NCBI RefSeq assembly: GCF_013408795.1 | Contig: NZ_JACCCC010000001.1 | Span: 1,798,001 to 1,862,000 of the forward strand | Origin: Spinactinospora alkalitolerans | GTDB lineage: Bacteria > Actinomycetota > Actinomycetes > Streptosporangiales > Streptosporangiaceae | Length of the DNA: 64,000 bases | Reading direction: 5' to 3' | Shown here: piece after piece, positions 32,895 through 44,099 of the stretch | Position numbering within the stretch: the first letter of the stretch is position 1 | How the letters are laid out: the number at the start of each line of letters is the position of its first letter | The notes under the pieces: model-generated | Seen by the model: only the letters and a program-made list of their open reading frames with translations | Told to the model about the DNA's origin: nothing | Databases searched by the model: none | Position numbers and translations under genes: made by a program

Positions 32895-33503
32895 TTGTCC
32901 GCCACACCCACCATCGGCGTACTCGCCCTCCAGGGTGACGTCGCCGAGCACCTGCGCGTCCTCGACGGCCTCGGTGTGCGCGCCGTCCCCGTCCTGCGCC
33001 CCGAGGAGCTCGACGCGGTCCAGGGACTGGTCGTCCCCGGTGGCGAGTCCACCACGATGTCCAAGCTCGCGGTGCGCTACGAGCTGATGGAGCCGCTGCG
33101 CAAGCACGTCCACGAAGGGCTGCCCGTCTACGGCACCTGCGCCGGCATGATCATGCTGGCCGACCGGGTCCTCGACGGCATCGAGGGTCAGCAGACCATC
33201 GGCGGCATCGACATGACGGTGCGCCGCAACGCCTTCGGCCGCCAGACCGAGTCCTTCGAGGCGCCGGTCCGCATCGAGGGGATCGGGGACGAACCCGTCG
33301 AGGCGGTCTTCATCCGCGCCCCCTGGGTTGAGTCCACCGGAGCCGACGTCCGCGCGCTCGGACAGGTCGTGCACGGCGAACGGGCCGGTAGGATCGTCGC
33401 GGTACGACAGGGGAGCCTGCTGGCCACCTCGTTCCATCCCGAACTCACCGGGGACGCGCGTATCCACCGACTCTTCGTCGACATGGTGAAAGGACAGGCA
33501 TGA
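32895..33503 (+). CDS. pdxT: pyridoxal 5'-phosphate synthase, glutaminase subunit PdxT
   Basis: A 202-residue class I glutaminase that passes ammonia to PdxS. The catalytic triad is C82 in [10 protein letters not shown] with H181 and E183 in [14 protein letters not shown] near residue 50 forms the oxyanion region. The start is a TTG at 32895, just before [14 protein letters not shown]. The leader CGCAAGCGAGGT before it is the same 12 bases as before pdxS. Its stop overlaps the yebC start (ATGA), coupling the two. Confidence 0.95.
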   Translation: MSATPTIGVLALQGDVAEHLRVLDGLGVRAVPVLRPEELDAVQGLVVPGGESTTMSKLAVRYELMEPLRKHVHEGLPVYGTCAGMIMLADRVLDGIEGQQTIGGIDMTVRRNAFGRQTESFEAPVRIEGIGDEPVEAVFIRAPWVESTGADVRALGQVVHGERAGRIVAVRQGSLLATSFHPELTGDARIHRLFVDMVKGQA

Positions 33504-34249
33504 GCGGCCACTCCAAGTGGGCCACCACCAAGCACAAGAAAGCCGTCATCGACGCCAAGCGCGGCAAGCTCTTCGCCAAGCTGATCAAGAACGTCGAGGT
33601 GGCCGCGCGCACGGGTGGTGGGGACCCCGACGGCAACCCGACCCTCTACGACGCCATCCAGAAGGCCAAGAAGAACTCCGTGCCGCTGGACAACATCGAG
33701 CGCGCGCGCAAGCGCGGCGGCGGTGAGGAGGCCGGCGGCGCCGACTGGCAGACCATCATGTACGAGGGCTACGCGCCGGGCGGCGTGGCGCTGCTGGTGG
33801 AGTGCCTGACCGACAACCGCAACCGCGCGGCCTCGGAGGTGCGCGTCGCCATCACCCGCAACGGCGGTTCCATGGCCGACGCCGGTTCGGTCGCCTACCT
33901 GTTCAACCGCAAGGGCGTCGTGATCGTGCCCAAGGAGGGCACCACCGAGGACGACGTGATGCTCGCGGTCGCCGACGCCGGCGCCGAGGACGTCAACGAC
34001 CTGGGCGAGTCGTTCGAGGTGGTCAGTGAGGCCACCGACCTCGTCGCCGTGCGCACCGCGCTGGTCGAGGCCGGCATCGACTACGAGTCGGCCGACTCCG
34101 ACTTCCTGCCGAGCATGGAGATCCCGCTGCAGGAGGACGACGCCAAGAAGGTCCTGCGCATCGTCGACGCCCTCGACGACTCCGATGACGTGCAGAACGT
34201 CTTCACCAACGCCGACATCCCCGATGAGATCATGGAGAGGATCGGCTAG
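33500..34249 (+). CDS. YebC/PmpR family protein
   Basis: A 249-residue protein of the YebC/TACO1 family. These were long annotated as transcription regulators and more recently linked to relief of ribosome stalling. The N-terminus [20 protein letters not shown] is diagnostic, with [15 protein letters not shown] and [17 protein letters not shown] following. ATG at 33500 overlaps the pdxT stop. In mycobacteria yebC also lies between pdxT and ruvC, so the order is ancestral. Confidence 0.96.
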   Translation: MSGHSKWATTKHKKAVIDAKRGKLFAKLIKNVEVAARTGGGDPDGNPTLYDAIQKAKKNSVPLDNIERARKRGGGEEAGGADWQTIMYEGYAPGGVALLVECLTDNRNRAASEVRVAITRNGGSMADAGSVAYLFNRKGVVIVPKEGTTEDDVMLAVADAGAEDVNDLGESFEVVSEATDLVAVRTALVEAGIDYESADSDFLPSMEIPLQEDDAKKVLRIVDALDDSDDVQNVFTNADIPDEIMERIG

Positions 34250-34273
34250 CCGGCCCGCCCGGCCCACGCACCC

Positions 34274-34316
34274 GCGCGCCCCCGGCAGGAGCCCCACGGC
34301 CCTGGCGGGGGCGCGC
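34274..34316 (+). terminator. hairpin between yebC and ruvC
   Basis: An 11-bp arm GCGCGCCCCCG pairs with CGGGGGCGCGC across a loop of about 21 bases. It separates pdxT-yebC from the SOS-type ruv promoter. Confidence 0.6.
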
Positions 34317-34404
34317 CCGCGTGGAGGGCGTGCCCGGTGGACCGATGTCCTACCGCGCGGCGCCCGCTCGGCCGGTCCGGGCGCGCGGTGGCACCGGTGC
34401 CCGG

Positions 34405-34427
34405 TAGGCTCTGCGAACGGGCGTTCG
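34405..34427 (+). promoter_or_regulatory. ruvC promoter with LexA (SOS) box
   Basis: TAGGCT at 34405-34410 is a likely -10 element. Directly after it, CGAACGGGCGTTCG (34414-34427) is a perfect match to the actinobacterial SOS box (CGAAC-N4-GTTCG). It is 26 bases before the ruvC GTG. LexA bound here would cover the transcription start. Confidence 0.88.
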
Positions 34428-34453
34428 AGGCGGGAAGCGGGACGGGGGACGGG

Positions 34454-35002
34454 GTGCGCGTTCTGGGGATCGACCCGGGGCTGACCCGGTGCGGCGTGGG
34501 CGTGGTCGACGGCTCCGTCGGGCGCCGGCTCGACATGGTCGCCGCCGGGGCCATCCGCACGTCGGCAGATGCCGAACTGCCGGAACGGCTGCTCGGCATC
34601 GAACGGGGGGTCGAGGAATGGCTCGACGAGCACCGCCCCGACGCGGTCGCCGTGGAGCGGGTCTTCGCCCAGCACAACGTCAGCACCGTCATGGGGACCG
34701 CCCAGGCCAGCGCCATCGCCATCACCTGTGCCGCGCGCCGCGGGCTGCCCGTCGCGCTGCACACCCCCAGCGAGGTCAAGGCCGCCATCACCGGCAACGG
34801 CCGCGCCGACAAGGTCCAGGTCGGCACCATGGTCGCCCGGCTGCTGCACCTGGAGGGCCCGCCGAAGCCGGCCGACGCCGCCGACGCGGTCGCGCTGGCG
34901 ATCTGCCACATCTGGCGCGGCGGCGCCCAGGCCCGCGTGGCGCGGGCCCAGCAGGACTTCGCCCGCAAGGTCGAGTTGACCCGCCGGACGCGCGGATTGT
35001 AG
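34454..35002 (+). CDS. ruvC: Holliday junction endonuclease RuvC
   Basis: A 182-residue RNase-H-fold resolvase that cuts Holliday junctions with RuvAB. The metal-binding acidic residues are D7 in [11 protein letters not shown], the Glu of VAVERVF near 68, and the Asp pair in [15 protein letters not shown] at 34454 gives the family N-terminus exactly; upstream codons to 34337 cross the promoter and SOS box. First gene of ruvC-ruvA, with ruvB displaced by a repeat element. It is damage-inducible by the LexA box. Confidence 0.97.
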   Translation: MRVLGIDPGLTRCGVGVVDGSVGRRLDMVAAGAIRTSADAELPERLLGIERGVEEWLDEHRPDAVAVERVFAQHNVSTVMGTAQASAIAITCAARRGLPVALHTPSEVKAAITGNGRADKVQVGTMVARLLHLEGPPKPADAADAVALAICHIWRGGAQARVARAQQDFARKVELTRRTRGL

Positions 35003-35046
35003 CCGCGGCCCCGCCCACACCGCCCGAGTGCACGAGGAAGGTAACA

Positions 35047-35661
35047 GTGATCGCGTTCCTGAACGGCCGCGTGGCCGGCCGGGGCAGCGGCTCCGCCGTC
35101 ATCGAGGTGGGCGGCGTCGGCGTGTCCGTGCAGTGCACGCCGGCCACCCTCGCGCGGCTGCGGGTGGGGGAGACCGCGACCGTCGCCACGTCGCTGGTGG
35201 TCAGGGAGGAGTCCCTCACCCTGTACGGCTTCGCCGAGGACGACGAGCGCGACGTCTTCGAGCGGCTGCAGGCCGCGAGCGGAGTCGGCCCCCGCCTGGC
35301 GCAGGCGATGCTGGCCGTGCACACCCCCGACTCCCTGCGCCGCGCGGTCATGACCGAGGACACCGGTGCGCTCACCCAGGTCCCGGGCATCGGCAAGAAG
35401 GGCGCCCAGCGCATCGTGCTGGAGCTCAAGGACAAGCTCGGCGCGCCGCTGGGAGGGTACGAGGACGCGGCCGATGCGGGCGCGGCCCCGGCCCCGGCCG
35501 CGCTTCCCTGGCGTCCGCAGGTCGTCTCGGGCCTGGTCAACCTGGGGTGGCCGGCCAAGGACGCCGAATCGGCCGCCGACGCCGTCGCGGCCGACGCCGG
35601 TGAGGAGACCGACGTCGCGGTACTGCTGCGCAGCGCCCTGCGCAGACTGAGTCGGGCCTAG
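35047..35661 (+). CDS. ruvA: Holliday junction branch migration protein RuvA
   Basis: A 204-residue junction-binding tetramer subunit. It has an OB-fold N-terminus (MIAFLNGRVAG to LYGFAEDDERDVFERL), two helix-hairpin-helix motifs (SGVGPRLAQAML and VPGIGKKGAQRIVLELKD), a flexible Ala/Pro linker near 140-155, and a C-terminal RuvB-binding domain (VVSGLVNLGWPAKDAESA). GTG at 35047 follows GGAAGG. It is 44 bases behind ruvC. A 304-base insert with repeat sequence separates it from ruvB. Confidence 0.97.
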   Translation: MIAFLNGRVAGRGSGSAVIEVGGVGVSVQCTPATLARLRVGETATVATSLVVREESLTLYGFAEDDERDVFERLQAASGVGPRLAQAMLAVHTPDSLRRAVMTEDTGALTQVPGIGKKGAQRIVLELKDKLGAPLGGYEDAADAGAAPAPAALPWRPQVVSGLVNLGWPAKDAESAADAVAADAGEETDVAVLLRSALRRLSRA

Positions 35662-35701
35662 GCCGGTGATGGGGTTGGGAGCTCTGGTCGAAAAATCCTT
35701 C

Positions 35702-35945
35702 ATTCACCACTGATGACCTGGGCAGGCTGCCGTCAGCGCGCCAGCGGTGGCGGTACGAGAGGTCGCGCTGTATGCGGCCGCGCCGGTCGCCCGCCACAGA
35801 TGGCCGGGGACCTGCACAGCGGTGATCCCGCGCCCTTTCGCGTTGCCAGACGCTGCGCGCTGACGACAGCCCCACCAGGCCCGCAGAGGCCAAGCAGGGC
35901 CTGGACACAATCCCCTTACTTCCCACCAACGATCTAAGACATGGA
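35702..35945 (-). repeat. dispersed repeat, copy B (with insert)
   Basis: Read on the minus strand, this matches copy A (18870-18977) at both ends, including GGGATTGT, TGCGGGCCTGGTGGG, TGACGGCAGCC and GGTCAT. In the middle it carries an extra 35725-35871 segment with inverted ends. No transposase is recognisable. Confidence 0.65.
35725..35871. mobile_element. MITE-like 147-bp insert with inverted ends
   Basis: Left end GGCTGCCGTCAGCGCGCCAG and right end CTGCGCGCTGACGACAGCC are imperfect inverted repeats of about 21 bases (three differences). The corresponding place in copy A has a single GGCTGACGGCAGCC, like an empty site. No coding capacity. Confidence 0.5.
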
Positions 35946-35965
35946 CAAAAGGGAGGTGTCCGCCG

Positions 35966-37033
35966 ATGTCGGAGCACGAGCGGGACCTGGTCTCCGCCGA
36001 CGCCGATCTCGACGACCGCGCGGTCGAAGGCGCCCTGCGCCCCAAGCGGCTGGAGGACTTCGTCGGCCAGGAGCGCGTGCGCGAGCAGCTCTCCCTCGTG
36101 CTGCGCAGCGCCCAGCGCCGCAACAGGGCCCCCGACCACATCCTGATGTCGGGCGGGCCCGGCCTGGGCAAGACGACCCTGGCGATGATCATCGCCGCCG
36201 AGCTGGGGGCGCCGCTGCGGATCACCTCGGGTCCGGCGATCGAGCGCTCCGGCGACCTGGCCGCGGTGCTGTCGACGCTGCACGAGGGCGAGGTGCTCTT
36301 CCTCGACGAGATCCACCGCATGGCCCGGCCCGCCGAGGAGATGCTCTACGTCGCCATGGAGGACTTCCGGGTCGACGTCATCGTCGGCAAGGGGCCCGGC
36401 GCGACGGCGATCCCGCTCGACATCGCGCCGTTCACGCTGGTCGGCGCCACCACCAGGGCCGGCCTGCTGCCGGCCCCGCTGCGCGACCGGTTCGGCTTCG
36501 TCGCGCACATGGACTTCTACTTCCCCGAGGAGCTGGAGCGCATCCTCAACCGCTCGGCCGGCCTGCTCGACGTGGAGCTGGGGGCCGACGCCGCCGGGGA
36601 GATCGCCGGGCGCTCCCGCGGCACCCCCCGCATCGCCAACCGGCTGCTGCGCCGGGTGCGCGACTACGCGGAGGTGCGCGGCGACGGCCGGCTCACCCTC
36701 GACACCGCACGCGCGGCGCTCGACCTCTACGAGGTGGACGAGAAGGGCCTGGACCGCCTGGACCGCGCGGTGCTGTACGCGCTGCTGCGCCGGTTCCGGG
36801 GCGGCCCGGTCGGCCTGTCCACGCTCGCCGTGTCGGTGGGGGAGGAGCCCGAGACCGTCGAAGTCGTCGCGGAGCCGTTCCTGGTGCGCTCCGGCTTCAT
36901 CGCCCGGACCCCGCGCGGACGGGTGGCCACCCCGGAGGCGTGGGCGCACATGGGCCTCACCCCGCCGCCCGACGCCGCGTTCGGTGCCGCGACCGCGCTC
37001 TTCGACGAGGGCGGCGAGCCCACCGGAGACTGA
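35966..37033 (+). CDS. ruvB: Holliday junction helicase RuvB
   Basis: A 355-residue AAA+ motor that drives branch migration. Walker A is in [11 protein letters not shown] with K69, Walker B in LFLDEIHR with D114, sensor 1 is [17 protein letters not shown], and the C-terminal winged helix follows ([20 protein letters not shown]). ATG at 35966 has GGGAGG upstream. Repeat sequence lies on both sides: copy B before it and a 25-base block after it. It probably has weaker coupling to the SOS promoter than ruvA because of the intervening element. Confidence 0.97.
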   Translation: MSEHERDLVSADADLDDRAVEGALRPKRLEDFVGQERVREQLSLVLRSAQRRNRAPDHILMSGGPGLGKTTLAMIIAAELGAPLRITSGPAIERSGDLAAVLSTLHEGEVLFLDEIHRMARPAEEMLYVAMEDFRVDVIVGKGPGATAIPLDIAPFTLVGATTRAGLLPAPLRDRFGFVAHMDFYFPEELERILNRSAGLLDVELGADAAGEIAGRSRGTPRIANRLLRRVRDYAEVRGDGRLTLDTARAALDLYEVDEKGLDRLDRAVLYALLRRFRGGPVGLSTLAVSVGEEPETVEVVAEPFLVRSGFIARTPRGRVATPEAWAHMGLTPPPDAAFGAATALFDEGGEPTGD

Positions 37034-37468
37034 CTGGCGTCTGACGATCGGGTTCGTCCAGGGGGTGGCCGCCGCAGTGCGCGCAGCGCCGGCGGCACGG
37101 CGGGTCCGAACCCCGGAAATCCCGTCCCGACCCGGGAACGCGGCGGTCAGAGCCCGATGACCGCCCGAACGCGGGACCAAAAGGACACCGAACCGTTAAC
37201 AGTCGATATATGCACTGGTCAGAGAGGTTGCGTGCAGCGCGTAAGCTGGGTGGGGAAACCGGTGCGTCGGGCGATCGTTGTCACCCGCGACCGGGAACTC
37301 TAGACTGCGCGTGCCGCCTGCCGCAACAGTCCCGCACCACCGCGGCCGACCACGCGGCCGGTTCCACGCGGGAACCCGGTGACCGGTCCGTTCGTTGGAG
37401 CAGGGCGTGCCGTCCGTGCGCCGCCCGTCCCGGCGCGGCCACCGCAGAACGTTAGGAAGGACGCCCCC
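37034..37468. other. ruvB-yajC intergenic region
   Basis: This 435-base region has no gene. It holds the 25-base repeat block 37136-37160. A lower-GC segment at 37180-37215 follows and is the probable promoter zone for yajC. Confidence 0.5.
37136..37160 (-). repeat. 25-base repeat block, copy 2
   Basis: The reverse complement matches 19040-19064 with one difference. With copy B (35702-35945) it flanks ruvB in the order opposite to that around 18870-19064. Confidence 0.65.
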
Positions 37469-37858
37469 GTGCAGGGCCTTTTCACTTTCGCAGCAGAAGC
37501 CCAGGAAACCCCTGGCCTCCTCCAGACGATCCTCCCGTTCGTCCTCATCATCGTGGTCTTCTACCTGCTGTTCTGGCGTCCGCAGCAGAAGCGCCGCCAG
37601 CAGGAGAGCCGGATGCAGAACACGCTGACCCCGGGCGTCGAGGTGATGACCAAGGCCGGCATCTACGGCACCGTCGTGGAGGTCCGCGACAACGACGTGG
37701 AGCTGGAGATCTCCCCCGGCACCCGGATCCGCATGGTCAAGGCCGGCATCGGCGAGGTCGTCACCCCGCAGGAGCCCGACGACGACACGCCGGTCGAGGA
37801 CCGTCCGGACTTCCCGGCCAACGGCTCCGACGACGACAAGGACAACCCGAGGTCCTAG
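37469..37858 (+). CDS. yajC: preprotein translocase subunit YajC
   Basis: A 129-residue Sec accessory protein with a single N-terminal membrane helix (about 16-38, LLQTILPFVLIIVVFYLLFW) followed by RPQQKRRQQ and a small beta domain (GVEVMTKAGIYGTVVEV). The tail is acidic. YajC normally heads yajC-secD-secF; here secD and secF do not follow. GTG at 37469 has GGAAGG upstream. A strong hairpin follows 35 bases later, so the transcript probably ends there. Confidence 0.94.
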   Translation: MQGLFTFAAEAQETPGLLQTILPFVLIIVVFYLLFWRPQQKRRQQESRMQNTLTPGVEVMTKAGIYGTVVEVRDNDVELEISPGTRIRMVKAGIGEVVTPQEPDDDTPVEDRPDFPANGSDDDKDNPRS

Positions 37859-37892
37859 CGGTCCCCGCGCTTTCGCGCGCCAACAGCCGGGG

Positions 37893-37926
37893 GGTACCGG
37901 CTCCGCTTGCGAGCGGGGCCGGTACC
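37893..37926 (+). terminator. hairpin between yajC and apt
   Basis: Arms GGTACCGGCTCCGCT and AGCGGGGCCGGTACC pair with one mismatch around a 4-base loop, followed by GTCGTTTCGTT. It lies where secD would be expected to begin. Confidence 0.75.
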
Positions 37927-37966
37927 GTCGTTTCGTTGCCCCCTCCACGCCGAGAAGACCGGGACC

Positions 37967-38497
37967 ATGCCCCAGAACCTGACCGCGTTGATCGAGCAGT
38001 GCGTCCGCGAAATCCCCGACTACCCGAAGCCCGGGGTGATGTTCAAGGACATCACCCCGCTGCTGGCCGACCCCAAGGCGTTCGCCGCCGTGGTCGAGGC
38101 GGTCGCCGGCGCCTACGAGCCGAGCGCGGTCGACTACGTGATCGGACTGGAGGCGCGGGGGTTCATCCTGGCCGCGCCCGTGGCGCTGGAGCTCGCAGCG
38201 GGCTTCGTCCCGATCCGCAAAGCCGGGAAACTGCCCGCGCGGACCTTCCGGGAGTCCTATGATCTCGAGTACGGTACCGCGACGATCGAGATGCACACCG
38301 ACGCGATCGCCCCGGGCAGCCGGGTGCTGATCGTCGACGACGTGCTCGCCACCGGCGGCACCGGACGGGCCGCGGTGGAACTCGTCCGCCGGGCCGGTGG
38401 TACCGTCGTTGGATTCTCGGTCCTGATGGAACTGGCGTTCCTCAAGGGCCGCGAGAAGCTCTCCGACGTCGAACTCCGCACGCTGACCACGGTCTGA
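37967..38497 (+). CDS. apt: adenine phosphoribosyltransferase
   Basis: A 176-residue purine salvage enzyme making AMP from adenine and PRPP. The PRPP loop is VLIVDDVLATGGTG near 120-133, and the adenine-side motif is YVIGLEARGFILAAPVA. ATG at 37967 gives the standard length; upstream codons to 37907 overlap the hairpin. The ribosome site is modest (GAGAAG). Next to rel as in other actinobacteria. Confidence 0.96.
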   Translation: MPQNLTALIEQCVREIPDYPKPGVMFKDITPLLADPKAFAAVVEAVAGAYEPSAVDYVIGLEARGFILAAPVALELAAGFVPIRKAGKLPARTFRESYDLEYGTATIEMHTDAIAPGSRVLIVDDVLATGGTGRAAVELVRRAGGTVVGFSVLMELAFLKGREKLSDVELRTLTTV

Positions 38498-38839
38498 GGT
38501 CCCCGCCCTCGGGCACGGGCCGACGATGCCGTCCGAACGCGTCGACGTGCGGATACGGCAGGGCGCGTCAATAGACTGAGGGCATACGGCACCCGAGCCG
38601 CGCGTTGGAACAGGTGGGCCGCCCGGCCCACCGCACAGACGAAGAACCGGCGTATCCGGGGTGGCGGCAGTGTTGGCGTCCCCTATCGCCGGTCATAGAG
38701 ACCGGTTGGTCCACACACGACCGGATCGACCTTGAGGGTCCGACCGGGACCCCCACAGCCCGGCGGGAGCAGGGCTCGCAGAGCACCGCTCGCAAAGGGC
38801 CCGGCAGACGCTCGCCGGGTGAGCCGCGGGAGGACGTCC
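38498..38839 (+). promoter_or_regulatory. rel leader/promoter region
   Basis: This 342-base gap has no gene. TAGACT at 38572-38577 is a likely -10 element. A stem GGTGGGCC / GGCCCACC (38613-38632) falls in the resulting leader of about 255 bases. Confidence 0.5.
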
Positions 38840-41371
<2,532 letters not shown>

Positions 41372-41402
41372 GGACGCGAGCCCCGAGGGCCGGTCGACGG
41401 AC

Positions 41403-41452
41403 AACGGCGCGGGGCCCGGCTCCCCCGAAGGAGTGCCGGGCCCCGCGCCGTT
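41403..41452. terminator. 18-bp-stem bidirectional terminator
   Basis: A perfect 18-bp stem (AACGGCGCGGGGCCCGGC and its complement) with a 14-base loop, AA on one side and TT on the other, separates the convergent rel and DUF349 genes. Confidence 0.88.
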
Positions 41453-41465
41453 CGGGCCTTCGGGC

Positions 41466-42698
41466 TCAGCTCATCTCTTCGAGGGCCTTCTCCGCCTCGT
41501 TCAGCCATGAGCGGCGGGCGGTCAGGGCGTCCTCGGCCTCGCGGGCCTTGCGGTCGTTGCCGGCGGCGCGGGCCTTCTCCAGCCGGCCTTCCAGCTGATC
41601 GATGGAGTCGCGCAGCTGGCTGACCGTCGCCTCGGCGCGGGCGCGCGCCTCGGGGTTGGTGCGCTGCCACTCCTGGTCCTCGGCCTTGCGTACGGCGTCC
41701 TCGATCTTGCGGAACGCGCCCTCCAGCCGGTCGCGGGAGTCGCGCGGCAGCGTCCCGGCGGCCTCCCAGCGCTCCTGGTAGTCGCGCAGCCGCGCGCGGG
41801 CGTCGCGCGGGTCGCTCACCGGGAGCAGCTCGCGCTGGGCCTCCTCCAGCAGCTTCTCCTTGGCCTCGGCGTTGACCCGCAGTTCCGCGTCGCGTTCGGC
41901 GAACACCGCGTTGCGGGCCTGGAAGAAGCGGTCCTGGGCGGCCTTGAACCGCTGCCACAGCCTGTCCTCGCTGGCCCGATCGGCGCGGCCGCTGGCCTTC
42001 CACTGCTGCATCAGGTCGCGGTAGTGCCCCGCGGTGGGGCCCCAGTCGGTGGAGTCGGAGACGGCCTCGGCCTCGGCGACGATCTTCTCCTTCTCCGCGC
42101 GCACCTGCTCGCGCTGCTCGTCGAGCCCGGCGAAGTAGGCCTTGCGGCGCTTGGAGAAGGCGTTGCGCGCGCTGGACATGCGCTTCCACAGTCCCTGCTC
42201 GGTGGCGCGGTCGGCGCGCGGCGCGGCCTTCCACTCCTCGATGAGCTGGCGCATCCGCTCGCCGCCGGACTTCCAGTGCGTGGTCTCCTCGGCCACGCGC
42301 TCGGCCTCGGCGACGATCCGCTCCTTGATGTCGCGGGCCTCGTGGCGGGCCTGCTCCTGCGCGTGCTTCTGCTCGACCTTGCGCTCTTCGGCCCTCGCGG
42401 TCAGCTCGTCCAGCCGGCGCGAGAGCGCGTCGAGGTCGCCGATCGCGTGCGCGTCGGTCACCGCGGCGCGCAACTTCTCCACGCTGGACAGCGCCTGGGC
42501 CGCGGACAGGTCGGTCGTGCTGAGCCGCCTCTCCAGCAGCTCGACCTCGGTCACCAGCGCGTCGTACTTGCGGCGGAAGAACGCCAAGGCCTCCTCGGGA
42601 GCGCCGGCCTGCCACGACCCGACGACACGCTCGCCCTCACTCGTGCGCACGTAGACCGTGCCGTCATCGTCTACGCGGCCCCAGGGGTCCGTGGTCAC
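41466..42698 (-). CDS. DUF349 domain-containing coiled-coil protein
   Basis: A 410-residue, charged, almost wholly helical protein with three to four DUF349 repeats, each with a W-x(n)-A-P/S-G-R-A-D core. Examples are EWKAAPRADRATEQGLWKRM, QQWKASGRADRASEDRLWQR and RWEAAGTLPRDSRDRLEGAF. The N-terminus WGRVDDDGTVYVRTSEGERV is a small beta region. Its function is unsettled. GTG at 42698 has AGGAGG. The same neighbour of rel is found in streptomycetes, so the order is conserved. Confidence 0.9.
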   Translation of the reverse strand: MTTDPWGRVDDDGTVYVRTSEGERVVGSWQAGAPEEALAFFRRKYDALVTEVELLERRLSTTDLSAAQALSSVEKLRAAVTDAHAIGDLDALSRRLDELTARAEERKVEQKHAQEQARHEARDIKERIVAEAERVAEETTHWKSGGERMRQLIEEWKAAPRADRATEQGLWKRMSSARNAFSKRRKAYFAGLDEQREQVRAEKEKIVAEAEAVSDSTDWGPTAGHYRDLMQQWKASGRADRASEDRLWQRFKAAQDRFFQARNAVFAERDAELRVNAEAKEKLLEEAQRELLPVSDPRDARARLRDYQERWEAAGTLPRDSRDRLEGAFRKIEDAVRKAEDQEWQRTNPEARARAEATVSQLRDSIDQLEGRLEKARAAGNDRKAREAEDALTARRSWLNEAEKALEEMS

Positions 42699-43226
42699 CG
42701 TGTCCTCCTGCCGTGATGAGCCTGACGTCCGTCAGGTCCGTGTGGTCGCGGCAGCACCGGCGTCGGTGGGTCGGCCCGCGGCCGGGGCCGGAACCGGGTG
42801 TGAGCTGCCGTGACTATGCACGATATCCATACGCAATGGCTGATATCGACCTTTATTAACTTGCGCTGCCCTGCACGGAGCCGCACCGCACTGTGCGCCG
42901 CGCCGTACCGCGTCATCGTGCCGCCGAGCATCGGCGCCGCGGACGCCCGGCCCCGCCACCGGCGCCGCGCCGCCGGGATCGGTCCGCCCGGAACGCGCGC
43001 TGTTCGGGCTTGGACCAATATGGCACTGTCAAGGCGTTTGGCAAAGAGCCATCAGGCGCGTGGTGACCGAATGGTGATGATCGGCGGCGGGGCGGGACCC
43101 GGCCCTGTTCCGGCGGCTCGCGCCGGGCGCCCATAACAGGTCGCCGCCCCTCCGCGACCTCGGTACGCTCGTTGTCGTACGTGAGGCCGCGCCGTATTCG
43201 ATCCGGAAACGAGGTCACCGCCCGCC
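42699..43226. other. divergent region between DUF349 and MBL genes
   Basis: This 528-base region contains the most AT-rich stretch nearby (42815-42865). There CGATATC at 42821-42827 is mirrored by GATATCG at 42842-42848. A cyclophilin gene often found here in relatives is absent. No gene is supported. Confidence 0.55.
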
Positions 43227-43910
43227 GTGCTCATCGCCGCCTTCCCCGCCGGACCACTCGCCGCGAACTGCTACGTGGTCGCCGCGGCCACGGGTGCGGA
43301 GTGCGTGATCATCGATCCGGGCCAGGGAGCGGCCGAGGGCATGGAGAAGCTGCTGGCCGAGCACGACCTCACCCCGGCCGCGGTGCTGCTCACCCACGGG
43401 CACTTCGACCACGTCTGGTCGGCGGCCCAGGTGAGCGAGGCCCACGGCGTCCCGTCCTACCTGCACCCCGGCGACCGGGCGCTGCTGACCGACCCCGCCG
43501 CCGGGCTGGATCCCGGCCTGGCCGCCCAGCTCTCCGGCCTGCTCGGCGACGAGCCCATGCGCGAACCCGCCGAGGTGCTGGAGGCGGCCGACGGCGCCGT
43601 GCTCGCCCTCGCCGGCCTGGAGTTCGCCGTCGACCACGCCCCCGGCCACACGCCCGGTTCGGTCGCCTACGCGCTCCCTGCAGGGGAGGAGCACCCCGAG
43701 GTGCTGTTCACCGGTGACCTGCTGTTCGCCGGATCGATCGGCCGCACCGATTTCCCCGGTGGCGACCACCCGACGATCCTGCGCAGCCTGGAGCGGGTCT
43801 GCCTGCGCCGCTCCGACGACACCACCGTGCTGCCCGGCCACGGCCCGCAGACCACGATCGGCCGCGAACGCGCCACCAACCCGTTCCTGCGCGGCATCAC
43901 CGAAAGCTGA
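43227..43910 (+). CDS. MBL-fold metallohydrolase (glyoxalase II-like)
   Basis: A 227-residue metallo-beta-lactamase-fold hydrolase. The metal motif is THGHFDHV (H-x-H-x-D-H) near residue 58. The later ligands are in DHAPGHTPGSV, FTGDLLFAGSIGRTDFP and VLPGHGPQTTIG. It matches the protein found between rel and hisS in mycobacteria (Rv2581c) and streptomycetes, usually called hydroxyacylglutathione-hydrolase-like. Actinobacteria lack glutathione, so another thioester is likely. GTG at 43227 follows GAGG. Confidence 0.92.
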   Translation: MLIAAFPAGPLAANCYVVAAATGAECVIIDPGQGAAEGMEKLLAEHDLTPAAVLLTHGHFDHVWSAAQVSEAHGVPSYLHPGDRALLTDPAAGLDPGLAAQLSGLLGDEPMREPAEVLEAADGAVLALAGLEFAVDHAPGHTPGSVAYALPAGEEHPEVLFTGDLLFAGSIGRTDFPGGDHPTILRSLERVCLRRSDDTTVLPGHGPQTTIGRERATNPFLRGITES

Positions 43911-44099
43911 GCCGCCACAGCGGTGGCCCGCGCGCCGCACGACACCACGTGAAGAGATGACGAGCAACTCCCCTTTCGCGGGTTCCCTCGACCGCCGAGA
44001 TAGCGGCACCGGTCCCACCGATCCCCACCGACCCGGGACCGGACCTTCGCGCACGTCAGGCAAGATGAGAAGGCACTGGAACGTTGAAGGAGAACCCCG

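Larger units (their letters stand above)
35662..35965. other. ruvA-ruvB gap filled by repeat copy B
   Basis: In most actinobacteria ruvB follows ruvA almost directly. Here 304 bases intervene, nearly all of it repeat copy B (35702-35945) with its 147-bp palindromic insert. Base composition is lower in GC than the genes. A fresh ribosome site (GGGAGG) precedes ruvB. Confidence 0.7.
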
